A stretch of 64,000 bases of DNA from Devosia enhydra (GTDB lineage Bacteria > Pseudomonadota > Alphaproteobacteria > Rhizobiales > Devosiaceae), in contig NZ_FPKU01000001.1 in NCBI RefSeq assembly GCF_900119845.1, positions 62,001 to 126,000 of the forward strand. Reading direction: 5' to 3'. The notes beneath the pieces are model-generated. The model was not told where the DNA came from, searched no databases, and saw nothing but the letters and a program-made list of their open reading frames with translations. Shown in pieces: positions 1-8,831 of the stretch. How positions within the stretch are numbered: position 1 is the stretch's first letter; each line of letters starts with the position of its first letter. A program made the translations under genes and the position numbers.

Positions 1-694
1 GCAGGGAAAGCCTGCGGGCTTCCGCTTTCTCCACGTGTCGACGGACGAAGTCTATGGTTCGCTCGGGCCCGAGGGGCGCTTTACCGAGGCGACGCCTTAT
101 TCGCCCAACAGCCCCTATTCGGCCTCCAAGGCCGCTTCGGACCACCTCGTCCGCGCTTGGCATGAAACCTATGGGTTGCCGACGCTGGTGACCAATTGCT
201 CCAATAATTACGGCCCCTTCCATTTTCCCGAAAAGCTCATTCCCGTCGTCATTCTCAAGGCGTTGGCGGGCCAGCCGATCCCGATCTATGGCCGGGGTGA
301 GAATGTGCGTGATTGGCTTTTCGTCGAAGATCATGCCGATGCCCTGTTGACGGTGCTCGGCAAGGGCGAGCCCGGACGCTCCTACGCCATCGGCGGGGAG
401 AACGAGTGCAGCAATCTCGAACTGGTCGAACGCATCTGCGCCATTCTCGACGAGGCGGTGCCCGATGCGGCCCCTCATGCCCGCCTCATTACCTTCGTGG
501 CCGATCGGCCGGGTCATGACCTGCGTTATGCCATTGATCCGACACGCATTCGCACCGAATTGGGCTGGGCTCCGCGCCACGGTCTCGAAGAGGGGCTGAG
601 GGCGACCGTCGCCTGGTACCTCGATAACCGCGACTGGTGGCAGGGCCTGTTGTCGCGCCAAGGGGTCGGCCAGAGGCTTGGGATTTCGGGATGA
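1..694 (+). CDS. rfbB: dTDP-glucose 4,6-dehydratase, 5'-truncated by window edge
   Basis: NAD-dependent extended SDR that converts dTDP-glucose to dTDP-4-keto-6-deoxyglucose, the second step of dTDP-L-rhamnose synthesis. The reading frame is open from base 2 and gives [13 protein letters not shown], the conserved family segment, so the GTG at 35 is an internal Val and not the start; the Rossmann N-terminus lies left of the window. Visible landmarks are STDEVYG, the catalytic YSASK (Tyr and Lys four apart, about 28-32 residues after the GTG), [17 protein letters not shown] and the C-terminal [11 protein letters not shown]. The stop overlaps the rfbD start (ATGA at 691-694), so the two genes are translationally coupled. 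The identification is secure. Confidence 0.95.
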   Translation, partial: QGKPAGFRFLHVSTDEVYGSLGPEGRFTEATPYSPNSPYSASKAASDHLVRAWHETYGLPTLVTNCSNNYGPFHFPEKLIPVVILKALAGQPIPIYGRGENVRDWLFVEDHADALLTVLGKGEPGRSYAIGGENECSNLELVERICAILDEAVPDAAPHARLITFVADRPGHDLRYAIDPTRIRTELGWAPRHGLEEGLRATVAWYLDNRDWWQGLLSRQGVGQRLGISG

Positions 695-1548
695 AGGTGC
701 TTGTCTTCGGACGTAGCGGGCAATTGGCCAGCAGCCTGCTCGCGAACGCGTCGTCCTGGGACGTGACTGCCCTCGGGCGGGACGAAGCGGATCTGCTCGA
801 TCCTCGGCGTGCCGGTTTAGAGATTGCGCAGAGGCGCCCGGATCTGGTCGTAAACGCGGCGGCCTATACGGCAGTCGATCTCGCCGAGCGCGAACCGGAT
901 CTCGCCTTGCAGATGAACGCTGAGGCGCCAAGGTGTCTTGCCGAGGCGGCGGCGGCGGTCGACATTCCATTCGTGCATGTGTCCACAGACTATGTCTTTG
1001 ATGGCGCAGGACAATTGGCTCATCGGCCGACAGACCCCACGGCGCCCCTCAATGTCTATGGCCGTACCAAGCGTGAGGGCGAACTGGCCGTCGCAGCTGC
1101 GGGAGGACGGTTCTCCATTCTGCGGACGTCATGGGTCTTTTCTACGTACGGGCATAATTTCGTCAAGACGATGCTGCGGCTCGGCAAAGATCGGGCCGAG
1201 ATCAAGGTGGTTTCCGACCAGGTGGGCGGCCCCACCGAGGCTTCCGACCTGGCTGCCGCGGTGCTTGCGGTGGGCGCTCGCCTGCGGGACGGGGCCCCCT
1301 CGGGCATTCACCATTTCGCCGGCGCGCCGGATGTCAGCTGGGCTGATTTCGCGCGGGCCGTGTTTCGCGAAGCGGGGCTCGCAACGCGCGTCGTGGACCA
1401 GTCGGCGGCGGAGTATCCTACGGTGGCGCGGCGGCCGTTGAACAGTCGGCTCGACTGTTCGAGCCTGCTGGACGTTTATGGGATCGGACGGCCGGATTGG
1501 CACGAGGGGCTGCGGCGGGTCGTTGCGCAGTTGGGAGAAAACGGATGA
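691..1548 (+). CDS. rfbD: dTDP-4-dehydrorhamnose reductase
   Basis: NADPH-dependent reductase for the last step of dTDP-L-rhamnose synthesis. The 285-residue protein is of usual family length. [16 protein letters not shown] at the N-terminus is the nucleotide-binding glycine-rich segment, STDYVFDG lies at residues 98-105, and the catalytic pair is Tyr123 and Lys127 in YGRTK. I chose the ATG at 691 over an upstream in-frame start because it coincides with the Rossmann beta-strand and overlaps the rfbB stop by 4 nt. The downstream gene also overlaps by 4 nt, so rfbB-rfbD-rfbA form a tightly coupled operon. rfbC (the 3,5-epimerase) is not seen and may lie left of the window. Confidence 0.94.
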   Translation: MKVLVFGRSGQLASSLLANASSWDVTALGRDEADLLDPRRAGLEIAQRRPDLVVNAAAYTAVDLAEREPDLALQMNAEAPRCLAEAAAAVDIPFVHVSTDYVFDGAGQLAHRPTDPTAPLNVYGRTKREGELAVAAAGGRFSILRTSWVFSTYGHNFVKTMLRLGKDRAEIKVVSDQVGGPTEASDLAAAVLAVGARLRDGAPSGIHHFAGAPDVSWADFARAVFREAGLATRVVDQSAAEYPTVARRPLNSRLDCSSLLDVYGIGRPDWHEGLRRVVAQLGENG

Positions 1549-2450
1549 CGGGGCAAAGGGTTAGTCCGAGCGAGGGTACGATCGGGCGCAAGGGGATCGT
1601 GCTGGCGGGCGGAACGGGCTCGCGGCTGCACCCGATCACGCTTTCTACTTCGAAACAACTGCTGCCAATATACGACAAGCCGATGATATACTATCCGATC
1701 AGCGTGCTGATGCTCGCCGGCGTACGGGAGGTCGCGATCATCACGACGCCGGAGGACCAGGCACAGTTTCGGCGCCTGCTCGGCGATGGCAGCCAGTGGG
1801 GCATGGCCTTCACCTACATCATCCAGGAGAGGCCCGAAGGACTGTCGCAGGCCTATATCCTCGCAGAGGATTTCCTGGCCGGATCGCCATCGACCATGGT
1901 GCTGGGCGACAACATCTTTTTCGGCCACGGCCTGCCGGAACTGCTCGCCCGTGCCGATGCCAACGGCCTTGCCGCCACGGTCTTCGGCTACAAGGTGGCC
2001 GACCCAGAGCGCTATGGCGTGGTGGATTTCGACGCGGAGGGAAAAGTCCGCGCGCTGGTGGAAAAGCCCAGCATTCCGCCCAGTTCCTATGCCGTCACGG
2101 GACTGTATTTTCTCGATGGCACGGCGCCTCGGCGGGCGCGGTCGTTGAAGCCCTCGGCACGCGGGGAGCTGGAAATCACCGACCTTCTCGAAACCTATCT
2201 GCGGGAAGACAATCTCTTTGTCGAGCAAATGGGCCGCGGATTTGCCTGGCTGGACACCGGCACTTATGCCAGCCTGCTCGATGCAGGCAATTTCGTGCGC
2301 ACGCTGTCGCAACGCCAAGGCATGCAGACCGGCTGCCCGGAGGAGATCGCCTTCAACAAGGGGTGGATCGACGCGAATGCGCTGCGCGTGCAGGCCGCCC
2401 GGTTCGGCAAGAGCGATTATGGACGGTATCTTCTTGATCTGGTTGATTGA
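1545..2450 (+). CDS. rfbA: glucose-1-phosphate thymidylyltransferase
   Basis: Makes dTDP-glucose from dTTP and glucose-1-phosphate, the entry step to dTDP-L-rhamnose. The nucleotidyltransferase signature KGIVLAGGTGSRLHPIT is at residues 16-32, followed by SKQLLPIYDKPMIYYP, the GDNIFFGHG metal-site motif and the VEKP segment. Length is 301 residues, typical of the short RfbA form. The ATG at 1545 overlaps the rfbD stop (ATGA); about 12 residues precede the usual family start, so the N-terminus is slightly extended. Order is B-D-A, a common variant. Confidence 0.95.
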   Translation: MTGQRVSPSEGTIGRKGIVLAGGTGSRLHPITLSTSKQLLPIYDKPMIYYPISVLMLAGVREVAIITTPEDQAQFRRLLGDGSQWGMAFTYIIQERPEGLSQAYILAEDFLAGSPSTMVLGDNIFFGHGLPELLARADANGLAATVFGYKVADPERYGVVDFDAEGKVRALVEKPSIPPSSYAVTGLYFLDGTAPRRARSLKPSARGELEITDLLETYLREDNLFVEQMGRGFAWLDTGTYASLLDAGNFVRTLSQRQGMQTGCPEEIAFNKGWIDANALRVQAARFGKSDYGRYLLDLVD

Positions 2451-2496
2451 TCGCTGCCCATTCGGTCGGTGCCCCATGGCGTGGGCGGCCTGACCG

Positions 2497-3555
2497 GTGC
2501 TGCCCTATTGGCTCCTGTTCCTGATCCCAGCCTATGCCGCGCTGCGCGAAAGGCCCGGCCAGCACTGGCACCTTCGCAGGCAGCCGCTGTTGCTGGGCGC
2601 GGTGGCACTGCTGGGCCTGATGATCGGGTTCCGCTATCAGGTCGGCGGAGACTGGGGCAGCTATATCGCCTATCTCTACAGCGCCCAGTTCATGGGGTTC
2701 CTTGATGCGCTCATGGCCCGGGACCCGGGTTACATCCTGCTGAACTGGCTGGCATCGAACAGCATTAACGAGATCTGGCTCGTCAACCTGGCCTGCGGCC
2801 TGATCTTTTCGATCGGCCTCGTATCCTTCGCCCGGACACAGCCGCGCCCCTGGTTGGTGATCGCCGTGGCCGTGCCCTATCTTGTCATCGTGGTGGCCAT
2901 GGGCTATAGCCGGCAGGGTGTCGCGATCGGGCTGACGATGCTCGGGATCGTCGCGCTGGTCCGCGATCGCTCGACGCTCAAATTCATTCTGTGGATCGCT
3001 TTCGCGGCAAGCTTCCATCGCAGTGCGGTAATGCTCGTGCCGATCGCGGCCCTATCCATGGGTCGTGGTAGGTATTGGGCAGCCATTTGGGTCGGTATTG
3101 CGACAATTGTGCTCTATTTTCTGTTTCTCGATGACAGCGTCGATTCACTTGTGTCCGGCTATATTGAGGCGGAGTATCAGTCGCAGGGCGCCGCTATTCG
3201 AATTGCGATGAATGCACTGCCCTCTGCCATGCTGTTGATCTTCCGCAAGCGTTTTCCCTTCCTGCCGGGGGAGTGGTTGCTCTGGCGGAATATGGGTCTG
3301 CTTTCGCTGTTCTTCGTTGTGCTGCTAATAGTATCGCCATCGTCGACGGCGGTTGATCGCGTGGCGCTTTATCTCATTCCGGTGCAACTGTTTGTGTTGT
3401 CACGACTGCCCGATGCGTTTCCGTCACGGCGGGCGGGCGTTGATCCGATGGTGTTAATGGTTGTGCTCTACTCGGCGGCCGTACAGTTCATCTGGCTCAA
3501 TTTTGCCGGACACTCGAGTGCCTGGGTGCCGTATCAGCTCTATCCACTGGTGTAG
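2497..3555 (+). CDS. EpsG/Wzy-like polysaccharide polymerase-type membrane protein
   Basis: A 352-residue, very hydrophobic protein with roughly ten predicted membrane segments. The N-terminal half carries the EpsG-family pattern FRYQVGGDWGSYIAYL followed by DPGYILLNWL, with polar GYSRQGVAIG later. EpsG/Wzy-like proteins are thought to polymerise or help assemble repeat units of exopolysaccharide in the inner membrane. The start is GTG at 2497; an in-frame TGA at 2491 rules out anything further upstream. Its position between the dTDP-rhamnose genes and a glycosyltransferase supports a role in a rhamnose-containing polymer, but the exact reaction is inferred. Confidence 0.75.
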   Translation: MLPYWLLFLIPAYAALRERPGQHWHLRRQPLLLGAVALLGLMIGFRYQVGGDWGSYIAYLYSAQFMGFLDALMARDPGYILLNWLASNSINEIWLVNLACGLIFSIGLVSFARTQPRPWLVIAVAVPYLVIVVAMGYSRQGVAIGLTMLGIVALVRDRSTLKFILWIAFAASFHRSAVMLVPIAALSMGRGRYWAAIWVGIATIVLYFLFLDDSVDSLVSGYIEAEYQSQGAAIRIAMNALPSAMLLIFRKRFPFLPGEWLLWRNMGLLSLFFVVLLIVSPSSTAVDRVALYLIPVQLFVLSRLPDAFPSRRAGVDPMVLMVVLYSAAVQFIWLNFAGHSSAWVPYQLYPLV

Positions 3556-3567
3556 GAGCAGAAGGAC

Positions 3568-4785
3568 TTGGTGCAACCGTATGATCAAAAGGACGCTCAG
3601 CCGGCTCTAAAGGTGGTAGGTCAACGTCCCGTGCGCGTGATCATCTCGGCCAACACGTCGTGGAACCTCGTCAATTTCCGGTCATCGCTGATCCGTGTTC
3701 TGATTGCGCGTGGCTATGAGGTGATCGCGGTGGCGCCGCGTGACAAGTATTCGGACGCCTTGGTGGCGCTGGGGTGCAGATATATTTCGGTCGAAATGGA
3801 CAATAAGGGTACCAACCCTGTCCGTGACCTCGCGTTGACGGCTCAGTATCTGCGCATCATGCGGCGGGAGCGGCCCGACCTGTATCTCGGTTGGACGATA
3901 AAGCCGAATATTTATGGATCTCTATCAGCGCGAGCAGTTGGCGCAGCATCGATAAACAACATATCGGGCCTTGGTACCGCCTTCCTCCATGGGGGGATGA
4001 TCCAGGCGTTGGTGAAGGCGCTCTATAAAATAGGGCTGATTAAATCGGAGCGCATACTATTTCAGAACGACGAAGACAGAAGCATATTTGTTGCGGACGA
4101 AATTGTGGAGGCGGGCAGATCGATAACAATACCGGGGTCCGGTATCAATCTCGATCACTACGAGCCACAGTCCCTCGGCGCGCGTTCGGGCCAAGGCGGG
4201 CCGGTTTTCCTGCTGATCGCGCGCATGCTCCGCGACAAGGGGGTGGAGGAATTTGTCGAGGCGGCACGGCAAGTAAGGGCGGTAATGCCCGCTGCCCGGT
4301 TTCAGCTTCTGGGGTTTCTCGATGTGGAGAATCGCACCGCCATAGCCCGTTCGACGGTGGAGCAATGGGTTGCCGAGGGGGTGGTTGAATATCTCGGCGT
4401 GACTGACGATGTGCGGCCCTTTATTGCCGCATCCGATTGCGTTGTTTTGCCCTCTTACCGCGAGGGGACGCCCCGGACGTTGCTGGAAGCGATGGCAATG
4501 GGCCGACCGCTGGTGGCTACCGATGTGCCGGGCTGTCGCGAGACGGTGGATGATGGCGTAAATGGCTGGCTGTGCAGGGTAAAAGACGCGGCTGACCTCG
4601 CGGAAAAGATGCTGCGGATGGCCCGGGCATCGCCCGAGTCGCGGGCGGAGATGGGGCGGCAGAGCCGGCTCAAGGCCGAGCGGGAATTCGACGAGCGCAT
4701 TGTGATCGATGCCTATCTTAAAGCAATAGACGAGGCGATGGCAAAGAAGGGAAATAAAGCGACGGGCGTGCCTGATGTGGCATGA
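3568..4785 (+). CDS. glycosyltransferase family 4 (PglA/WbtD-like)
   Basis: A GT-B fold retaining glycosyltransferase of 405 residues. The N-terminal domain has VIISANTSWNLVNFRSSLI and GWTIKPNIYGSL, as in enzymes adding HexNAc or deoxysugars to undecaprenyl-linked acceptors. The C-terminal Glycos_transf_1 domain has the RMLRDKGVEEFV strand and the donor-site EGTPRTLLEAMA (E-x7-E) near residues 298-306. The start is TTG 3568 or GTG 3571: AGGAG at 3554-3558 suits the first, AAGGA at 3562-3566 the second. Probably adds a sugar to the lipid-linked repeat unit; donor unknown. Confidence 0.8.
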   Translation: MVQPYDQKDAQPALKVVGQRPVRVIISANTSWNLVNFRSSLIRVLIARGYEVIAVAPRDKYSDALVALGCRYISVEMDNKGTNPVRDLALTAQYLRIMRRERPDLYLGWTIKPNIYGSLSARAVGAASINNISGLGTAFLHGGMIQALVKALYKIGLIKSERILFQNDEDRSIFVADEIVEAGRSITIPGSGINLDHYEPQSLGARSGQGGPVFLLIARMLRDKGVEEFVEAARQVRAVMPAARFQLLGFLDVENRTAIARSTVEQWVAEGVVEYLGVTDDVRPFIAASDCVVLPSYREGTPRTLLEAMAMGRPLVATDVPGCRETVDDGVNGWLCRVKDAADLAEKMLRMARASPESRAEMGRQSRLKAEREFDERIVIDAYLKAIDEAMAKKGNKATGVPDVA

Positions 4786-5092
4786 ACTAAAAGAGCCGAT
4801 CGTTCGGCTGCTCGACCAATCTCGCGATGCACTGCACATCCATTTCGGCCTGATCATATTTATCGCTATACTGGTAGCTTTGCGACGGCACCCGAAGGCG
4901 GCGCTCATCGCCTGGTTCGGCGTGCTTGCAGCGCAGGTGGGGAACGAAGCACTTGACCTGCATGACTGGTTTTTCTGGACGCGTGGCTGGAACTGGCGCG
5001 ATGCATTGCGCGACAGCCTGTTGACACTGATCTGGCCCACCGTGTTGCTGGTGCTCATTACTGTGGAGAAGCGCCGCAGGCGCGGGGATTGA
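4775..5092 (+). CDS. small integral membrane protein, unknown function
   Basis: A 105-residue protein with about three hydrophobic segments (residues ~24-37, ~43-60 and ~84-98) and a basic C-terminal tail (EKRRRRGD). It overlaps the end of the upstream glycosyltransferase by 11 nt, so it is translated from the same message. Conserved-looking polar residues lie in the second helix and loop (QVGNEALDLHDWFFW). I recognise no family with certainty; similar small membrane proteins occur at the ends of polysaccharide loci. Function not assigned. Confidence 0.7.
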   Translation: MWHELKEPIVRLLDQSRDALHIHFGLIIFIAILVALRRHPKAALIAWFGVLAAQVGNEALDLHDWFFWTRGWNWRDALRDSLLTLIWPTVLLVLITVEKRRRRGD

Positions 5093-5131
5093 TGTCGATG
5101 AAATTCCGTGCGGATGGGGTGGGGCGCACGC

Positions 5132-5914
5132 ATGGATAACGTGATTTTCGTCGTTTCCCGAGTGGCGGGCACATTTCTCAAGGTCGAGACGTTGCTGCTG
5201 CTGCTGATTGTGCTGGCGGCTATACTTGCGTTTACCGGGCGGCGACGCGCAGCCGGATGGCTGGCCGGCATGAGTGCTGTGCTGCTGCTTGTGCTGGGCA
5301 TGCTGCCGATTGGCGATCTGCTGATGCGCCCGCTCGAAGCCCGCTACCCCGCTCAGCCGGTGCTCGACCGGGTCGATGGCATCGTCGTTCTAGGCGGTGG
5401 AGAGGATCTGACGGCAACCCGCTTCTGGGGCGTGCCCTCCCTCGGCGAAGCGGCCGACCGGCATGTGGCCGCTGCGACGATTGCCCTGCGTTATCCCGAG
5501 GCGCGGATCATCTTCAGTGGCGGCTCGAACCGGCTTCGTGACCTTGGCGGCGCGGAGGTGACCGAGGGTGCGATCGCACGGGCGACGCTGACGGGGCTGG
5601 GCGTGGCGCCCGAGCGGCTGGCGGTGGACGAGACGGCGCGCAACACCACCGAGAATGCGCGCTCGGCCCTTGCGCTGGCCGCGCCCGCGGAGGGAGAGGT
5701 GTGGCTGCTGGTGACGAGCGCCTTCCACATGCCGCGCGCCATGCAGAGCTTTGCCGCCGCCGGCTGGCAGGGGATCGTCGCCTATCCGGTCGATTTCCGC
5801 TCTTCCAGCTTTGTCGATGGCATCGACTGGCGACTGGCGCGCAACCTCATGCTCATCAACTCCGCTCTGCGCGAGTGGATCGGGCAGCTAGCCTATGCGG
5901 TGACGGGGCGCTGA
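5132..5914 (+). CDS. YdcF/SanA/ElyC family (DUF218) membrane protein
   Basis: A 260-residue protein with two N-terminal membrane helices (residues ~14-33 and ~40-58) followed by a DUF218 domain. Diagnostic segments are DGIVVLGGG, EARIIFSGGS, the TARNTTENA loop and LVTSAFHMPRAM. Relatives (E. coli SanA, ElyC, YdcF) act in envelope integrity and lipid-carrier-linked polysaccharide metabolism; the precise reaction is unknown. I prefer ATG 5132 over GTG 5108 because the purine-rich GGGGTGGGG at 5117-5125 lies just upstream. Last gene of the polysaccharide operon, facing the next gene tail to tail. Confidence 0.8.
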   Translation: MDNVIFVVSRVAGTFLKVETLLLLLIVLAAILAFTGRRRAAGWLAGMSAVLLLVLGMLPIGDLLMRPLEARYPAQPVLDRVDGIVVLGGGEDLTATRFWGVPSLGEAADRHVAAATIALRYPEARIIFSGGSNRLRDLGGAEVTEGAIARATLTGLGVAPERLAVDETARNTTENARSALALAAPAEGEVWLLVTSAFHMPRAMQSFAAAGWQGIVAYPVDFRSSSFVDGIDWRLARNLMLINSALREWIGQLAYAVTGR

Positions 5915-5941
5915 GGAGCTGTCGTCCCTCCGGGCGCTCTG

Positions 5942-7444
5942 CTATTCGGCCGCCTCGCGCGTGACATCGGGGCCATTGGGATCGCCGGGCAGGGTTTCGA
6001 CCTGCAGATCGGGGAAGGCGACGATGCGCTGGCCGTGGAAATCGGTGCGCACCACGATGAGCCCGCGCTCTTCGAAATAGCTCAGCAGCCGCCGCGCCCG
6101 GGAGGCCGAATGCGTGCCGTAGATGCGCGCAAGAGTGGCATCGGCCGGGCAGGGCAGTCCGCTGACGGCGGCCTGGGCGAGGATGAGGAACACCGATTGC
6201 ACATCATCGGTGAGCCGTTGCGAGAGCGCCAGGGCTTCGGCCCAGAGCGGGCCCTGGGCGATCTCGTCATCGACTTCGGCGCGGGCGATGGCGAGCCGGC
6301 GGCGGAACGCCGGCAGCGCAAGGGGCTCGCCTGGCACGCGATGGATGCGGCAGCGCACGAGGAAATCCTGATAGAGCACGGCAACCGAGCGGAAGCCGGC
6401 ATCGGGATCATCGAGCAGCTCGCGCATGACCTTGTCGAGCATGGCATCGCGCTCGGCCGCATCGATCTCGGGAAAGAGGGTCTGTGGCGCCTCGATCTCG
6501 GGGGGGCGGGCGCGGCTCAATTGCGCGAGGATATCGGCGGTGGGCGTGACCACCGGCTGGGGCGGCGGGCGACGAACGGGCTGGCGGAGCTCGTCTGCGG
6601 CGGCGGTGAAGATCAGCGCCTCGACATCGACCGGCGCATCGGGCAGCGGCTTGAGCTTGGGGCTCGACGAGCGCGCCGAGGTCTCGACCGGCCCGATGGT
6701 GATGGGCAGCGGCCGGCGCGACAGGGCCGGGCCGAGGGCGACGAAATGCCCCCGTGCCAGATCGCGGAAGGTTTCGGCCTGGCGGCGATCCATGCCCAGG
6801 AGATCGGCGGCGCGGGCCATGTCGATATCGAGAAAGGTGCGGCCCATGAGGAAGTTGGAGGCCTCGGCCGCGACGTTCTTGGCCAGCTTGGCCAGCCGCT
6901 GCGTGGCGATGACCCCGGCCAGCCCGCGCTTGCGGCCGCGGCACATGAGGTTGGTCATGGCGCCGAGCGAAAGCTTGCGGGCTTCGTCGGAGACTTCACC
7001 AGCCACGGCGGGCGCGAAGAGCTGCGCCTCGTCGACCACCACCAACACCGGATACCAGTGATCACGATCGGCATCGAAGAGCCCGCCCAGAAAGGCGGCG
7101 GCGCAGCGCATCTGCTGCTCGACATCGAGGCCTTCGAGATTGAGCACCACCGAAACGCGATGCTGGCGGATGCGCCCGGCGATGCCGGTGAGCTCGGCCT
7201 CGGTGCGCTGGGCATCGACCACGACATGGCCGAACCGGTCGGCGAGGGTAACAAAATCGCCCTCGGGATCGATCACCACCTGCTGCACCCAAGGCGCGCT
7301 CTGCTCGAGCAGGCGGCGCAGGAGGTGAGATTTGCCAGACCCCGAATTGCCCTGCACCAGAAGGCGTGTGGCCAGGAGCTCCTCGAGATCGAGGGAGGCG
7401 CCCGCGCCTCCTGTGGCCGTGCCCATATCGACGGCGATGTGCAT
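5942..7444 (-). CDS. HerA-like/DUF87 P-loop ATPase
   Basis: A 500-residue ATPase with an N-terminal HerA/DUF87-type domain. Walker A is GNSGSGKS at residues 32-39, Walker B is VLVVVDEAQ near residues 132-140, and a sensor-like segment RGRKRGLAGVIATQRLAKL follows, including the conserved RKRG and ATQR. The C-terminal third is a less recognisable extension with possible winged-helix features and a proline-rich linker. HerA proteins are hexameric DNA translocases, often paired with the nuclease NurA; no NurA neighbour is seen here. The role may be DNA processing or a housekeeping function in this lineage. Confidence 0.8.
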   Translation of the reverse strand: MHIAVDMGTATGGAGASLDLEELLATRLLVQGNSGSGKSHLLRRLLEQSAPWVQQVVIDPEGDFVTLADRFGHVVVDAQRTEAELTGIAGRIRQHRVSVVLNLEGLDVEQQMRCAAAFLGGLFDADRDHWYPVLVVVDEAQLFAPAVAGEVSDEARKLSLGAMTNLMCRGRKRGLAGVIATQRLAKLAKNVAAEASNFLMGRTFLDIDMARAADLLGMDRRQAETFRDLARGHFVALGPALSRRPLPITIGPVETSARSSSPKLKPLPDAPVDVEALIFTAAADELRQPVRRPPPQPVVTPTADILAQLSRARPPEIEAPQTLFPEIDAAERDAMLDKVMRELLDDPDAGFRSVAVLYQDFLVRCRIHRVPGEPLALPAFRRRLAIARAEVDDEIAQGPLWAEALALSQRLTDDVQSVFLILAQAAVSGLPCPADATLARIYGTHSASRARRLLSYFEERGLIVVRTDFHGQRIVAFPDLQVETLPGDPNGPDVTREAAE

Positions 7445-7686
7445 AGGCGATTCTGGTCTAGGAACGGTTCAAGCGGATGCCATAGCACGGACGGGCGCGG
7501 CTGTGGGGGCGCGGGGGTGGATTACCCACAGGTGATGGGGGGCTTGTCGGCATCGAACTCGACCGACCTCACGGTGATCAGCGCCGCAAGGCGCGTCTCG
7601 AACTGCGAGGGCGGGGCAGTGGATCAAGAGAGGGTCCTTTCTTTTGCAGGAACGACGCGGGGCTTGGGGAGGGTTGGGGCAGCCCG

Positions 7687-7733
7687 AACCTCGTCCTTCG
7701 AGACGCCCCTGCGGGGCTCCTCAGGATGAGGTT
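7687..7733. repeat. REP-like palindromic repeat, type A, copy 1
   Basis: Imperfect palindrome reading CCTCGTCCTTCGAGACGCC then a GCGGGGCTCC arm and TCAGGATGAGG. It has an outer arm (CCTC.T / A.GAGG) and an inner hairpin (GCCCCTGCGGGGC). The same element recurs in three intergenic gaps of this window. It is noncoding and of the kind scattered as mobile palindromic repeats in Hyphomicrobiales genomes. Confidence 0.8.
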
Positions 7734-7758
7734 CTCTGCAAAACTCATAGGAGCCGAA

Positions 7759-8155
7759 CCCCTCATCCGGTCCTTCGGACCACCTTCTTCCCTCAGGGGA
7801 GAAGGGAAGGGCGGAGCCATTCGAGCAGAAGGCAAGGGGCCTTTGCGCGCTGATCTCTCGCTCCCTCTCCCCTGAGGGGAGAGGGTTGGGGTGAGGGGGT
7901 CGGGCTCTCGGCCTAGCACATGATCTGAACCCCTCATCCGGTCCTTCGGACCACCTTCTCCCCTCAGGGGAGAAGGGAAGGGCGGAGCCCTTCGAGCAGA
8001 AGGCAAGGGGCCTTTGCGCGCTGATCTCTCGCTCCCTCTCCCCTGAGGGGAGAGGGTTGGGGTGAGGGGTTTGGGCTCTCGGCTAAGCTCATGATCTGAA
8101 CCCCTCATCCGGCCCTTCGGGCCACCTTCTCCCCTCAGGGGAGAAGGGAAGGGGG
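7759..8155. repeat. 171-bp tandem repeat, two full copies plus partial third
   Basis: The unit beginning CCCCTCATCCGG starts at 7759, 7930 and 8101, an exact 171-bp period; the third copy breaks off after about 55 bp. Each unit holds two palindromes: GGTCCTTCGGACC, then CTCCCCTCAGGGGAG, and later CTCTCCCCTGAGGGGAGAG. Copies differ at only a few bases, implying recent duplication. Open frames over it are artefacts of the repeat. The whole 7445-8246 gap holds no credible gene: only this array and two type A repeats. Confidence 0.9.
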
Positions 8156-8181
8156 GCGGGGCGGATTGCGGGGAGGGCTCG

Positions 8182-8228
8182 AACCTCGTCCTTCGAGACG
8201 CCTCTGCGAGGCTCCTCAGGATGAGGTT
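8182..8228. repeat. REP-like palindromic repeat, type A, copy 2
   Basis: Near-identical to the copy at 7687-7733 (CCTCGTCCTTCGAGACGCC ... CTCCTCAGGATGAGG), with the inner loop changed to CTCTGCGAGG. It ends about 20 bp past the array and just beyond the stop of the next minus-strand gene, where it could act as a transcript-end structure. Confidence 0.8.
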
Positions 8229-8246
8229 CTTCGTGACATCCTCGGC

Positions 8247-8831
8247 CTACCGCACCGAGTGCATCGCCAGTTCGGAGAGGACTTCGAGGGTGCGGTCTTC
8301 CAAAGGAAGGGCCCCGCCATTGGCGTGGGTGGCGAGGACGGCGTCGCGTTCGATGATGAGGGCTTCGATCTCGTTGGCGTAGGCGACTAGGATGGCGGTG
8401 AGCCAGCGGTTGAGGAGGTAGGAGGGGCGGGGCATCTGCATGTCGAAGCGTGCGACGAGGGGCAGCGTGGTTGCCGCATCGGCGAAATCATCGCCGACCA
8501 CCCAGCGGTTGACGGTGAAGAGCCGCAGGAGCCGGCCATCGGCATCGACGCCGATGGCGCAGAGGTGGTGGATGGGGCCCGCGGGACCATCGGGCCGCAG
8601 GAAGCAGTGGAAATGCCCGTGCTCAGCCGACCCCTCGCTGGCCGGATGGCAGTGGTAGAACCACTGGGAATTGCTTGAAGGATCAAAGACATCGCCGGGC
8701 GGGAAATGATCCCAGGCGGCGATGCTGGAGACGCCCGCAAACAGCTCGGACAAGATCGTGAGCCCGCGCTTGGCGAGGATGGCCTCGCAGAAGGCGATCT
8801 CCCTGAGGGCCTGTTCGCGGGTCTCCGACAT
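8247..8831 (-). CDS. conserved hypothetical protein (DUF6969-like)
   Basis: A 194-residue soluble protein starting MSETREQALREIAFCEAIL. The central region is rich in His, Trp and Tyr (AWDHFPPGDVFD, QWFYHCHPAS, EHGHFHCFLRP), as if binding a metal or small ligand; HHLCAIGVDADGR follows. I recognise it only as a conserved uncharacterised family, tentatively DUF6969. The start at 8831 is set by TGATG overlap with the upstream gene, so translation is coupled. It ends the cluster with the thiosulfate importer, so a sulfur-related role is possible but unproven. Confidence 0.65.
   Translation of the reverse strand: MSETREQALREIAFCEAILAKRGLTILSELFAGVSSIAAWDHFPPGDVFDPSSNSQWFYHCHPASEGSAEHGHFHCFLRPDGPAGPIHHLCAIGVDADGRLLRLFTVNRWVVGDDFADAATTLPLVARFDMQMPRPSYLLNRWLTAILVAYANEIEALIIERDAVLATHANGGALPLEDRTLEVLSELAMHSVR

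Noticed and set aside
6035-7729. 564-codon plus-strand frame opposite the HerA-like ATPase
   Set aside because: Shadow frame: Gly/His/Asp-rich composition from GC-rich codons, no domains, fully antisense to a clear P-loop ATPase.
7578-8108. Frame over the 171-bp repeat (repeated SPLRGEGG-type peptides)
   Set aside because: The peptide repetition only reflects the DNA tandem repeat; no ribosome site or homology.
7445-8246. CRISPR-like repetition
   Set aside because: Period is 171 bp with near-identical units and palindromes; no short repeats with unique spacers and no cas genes.
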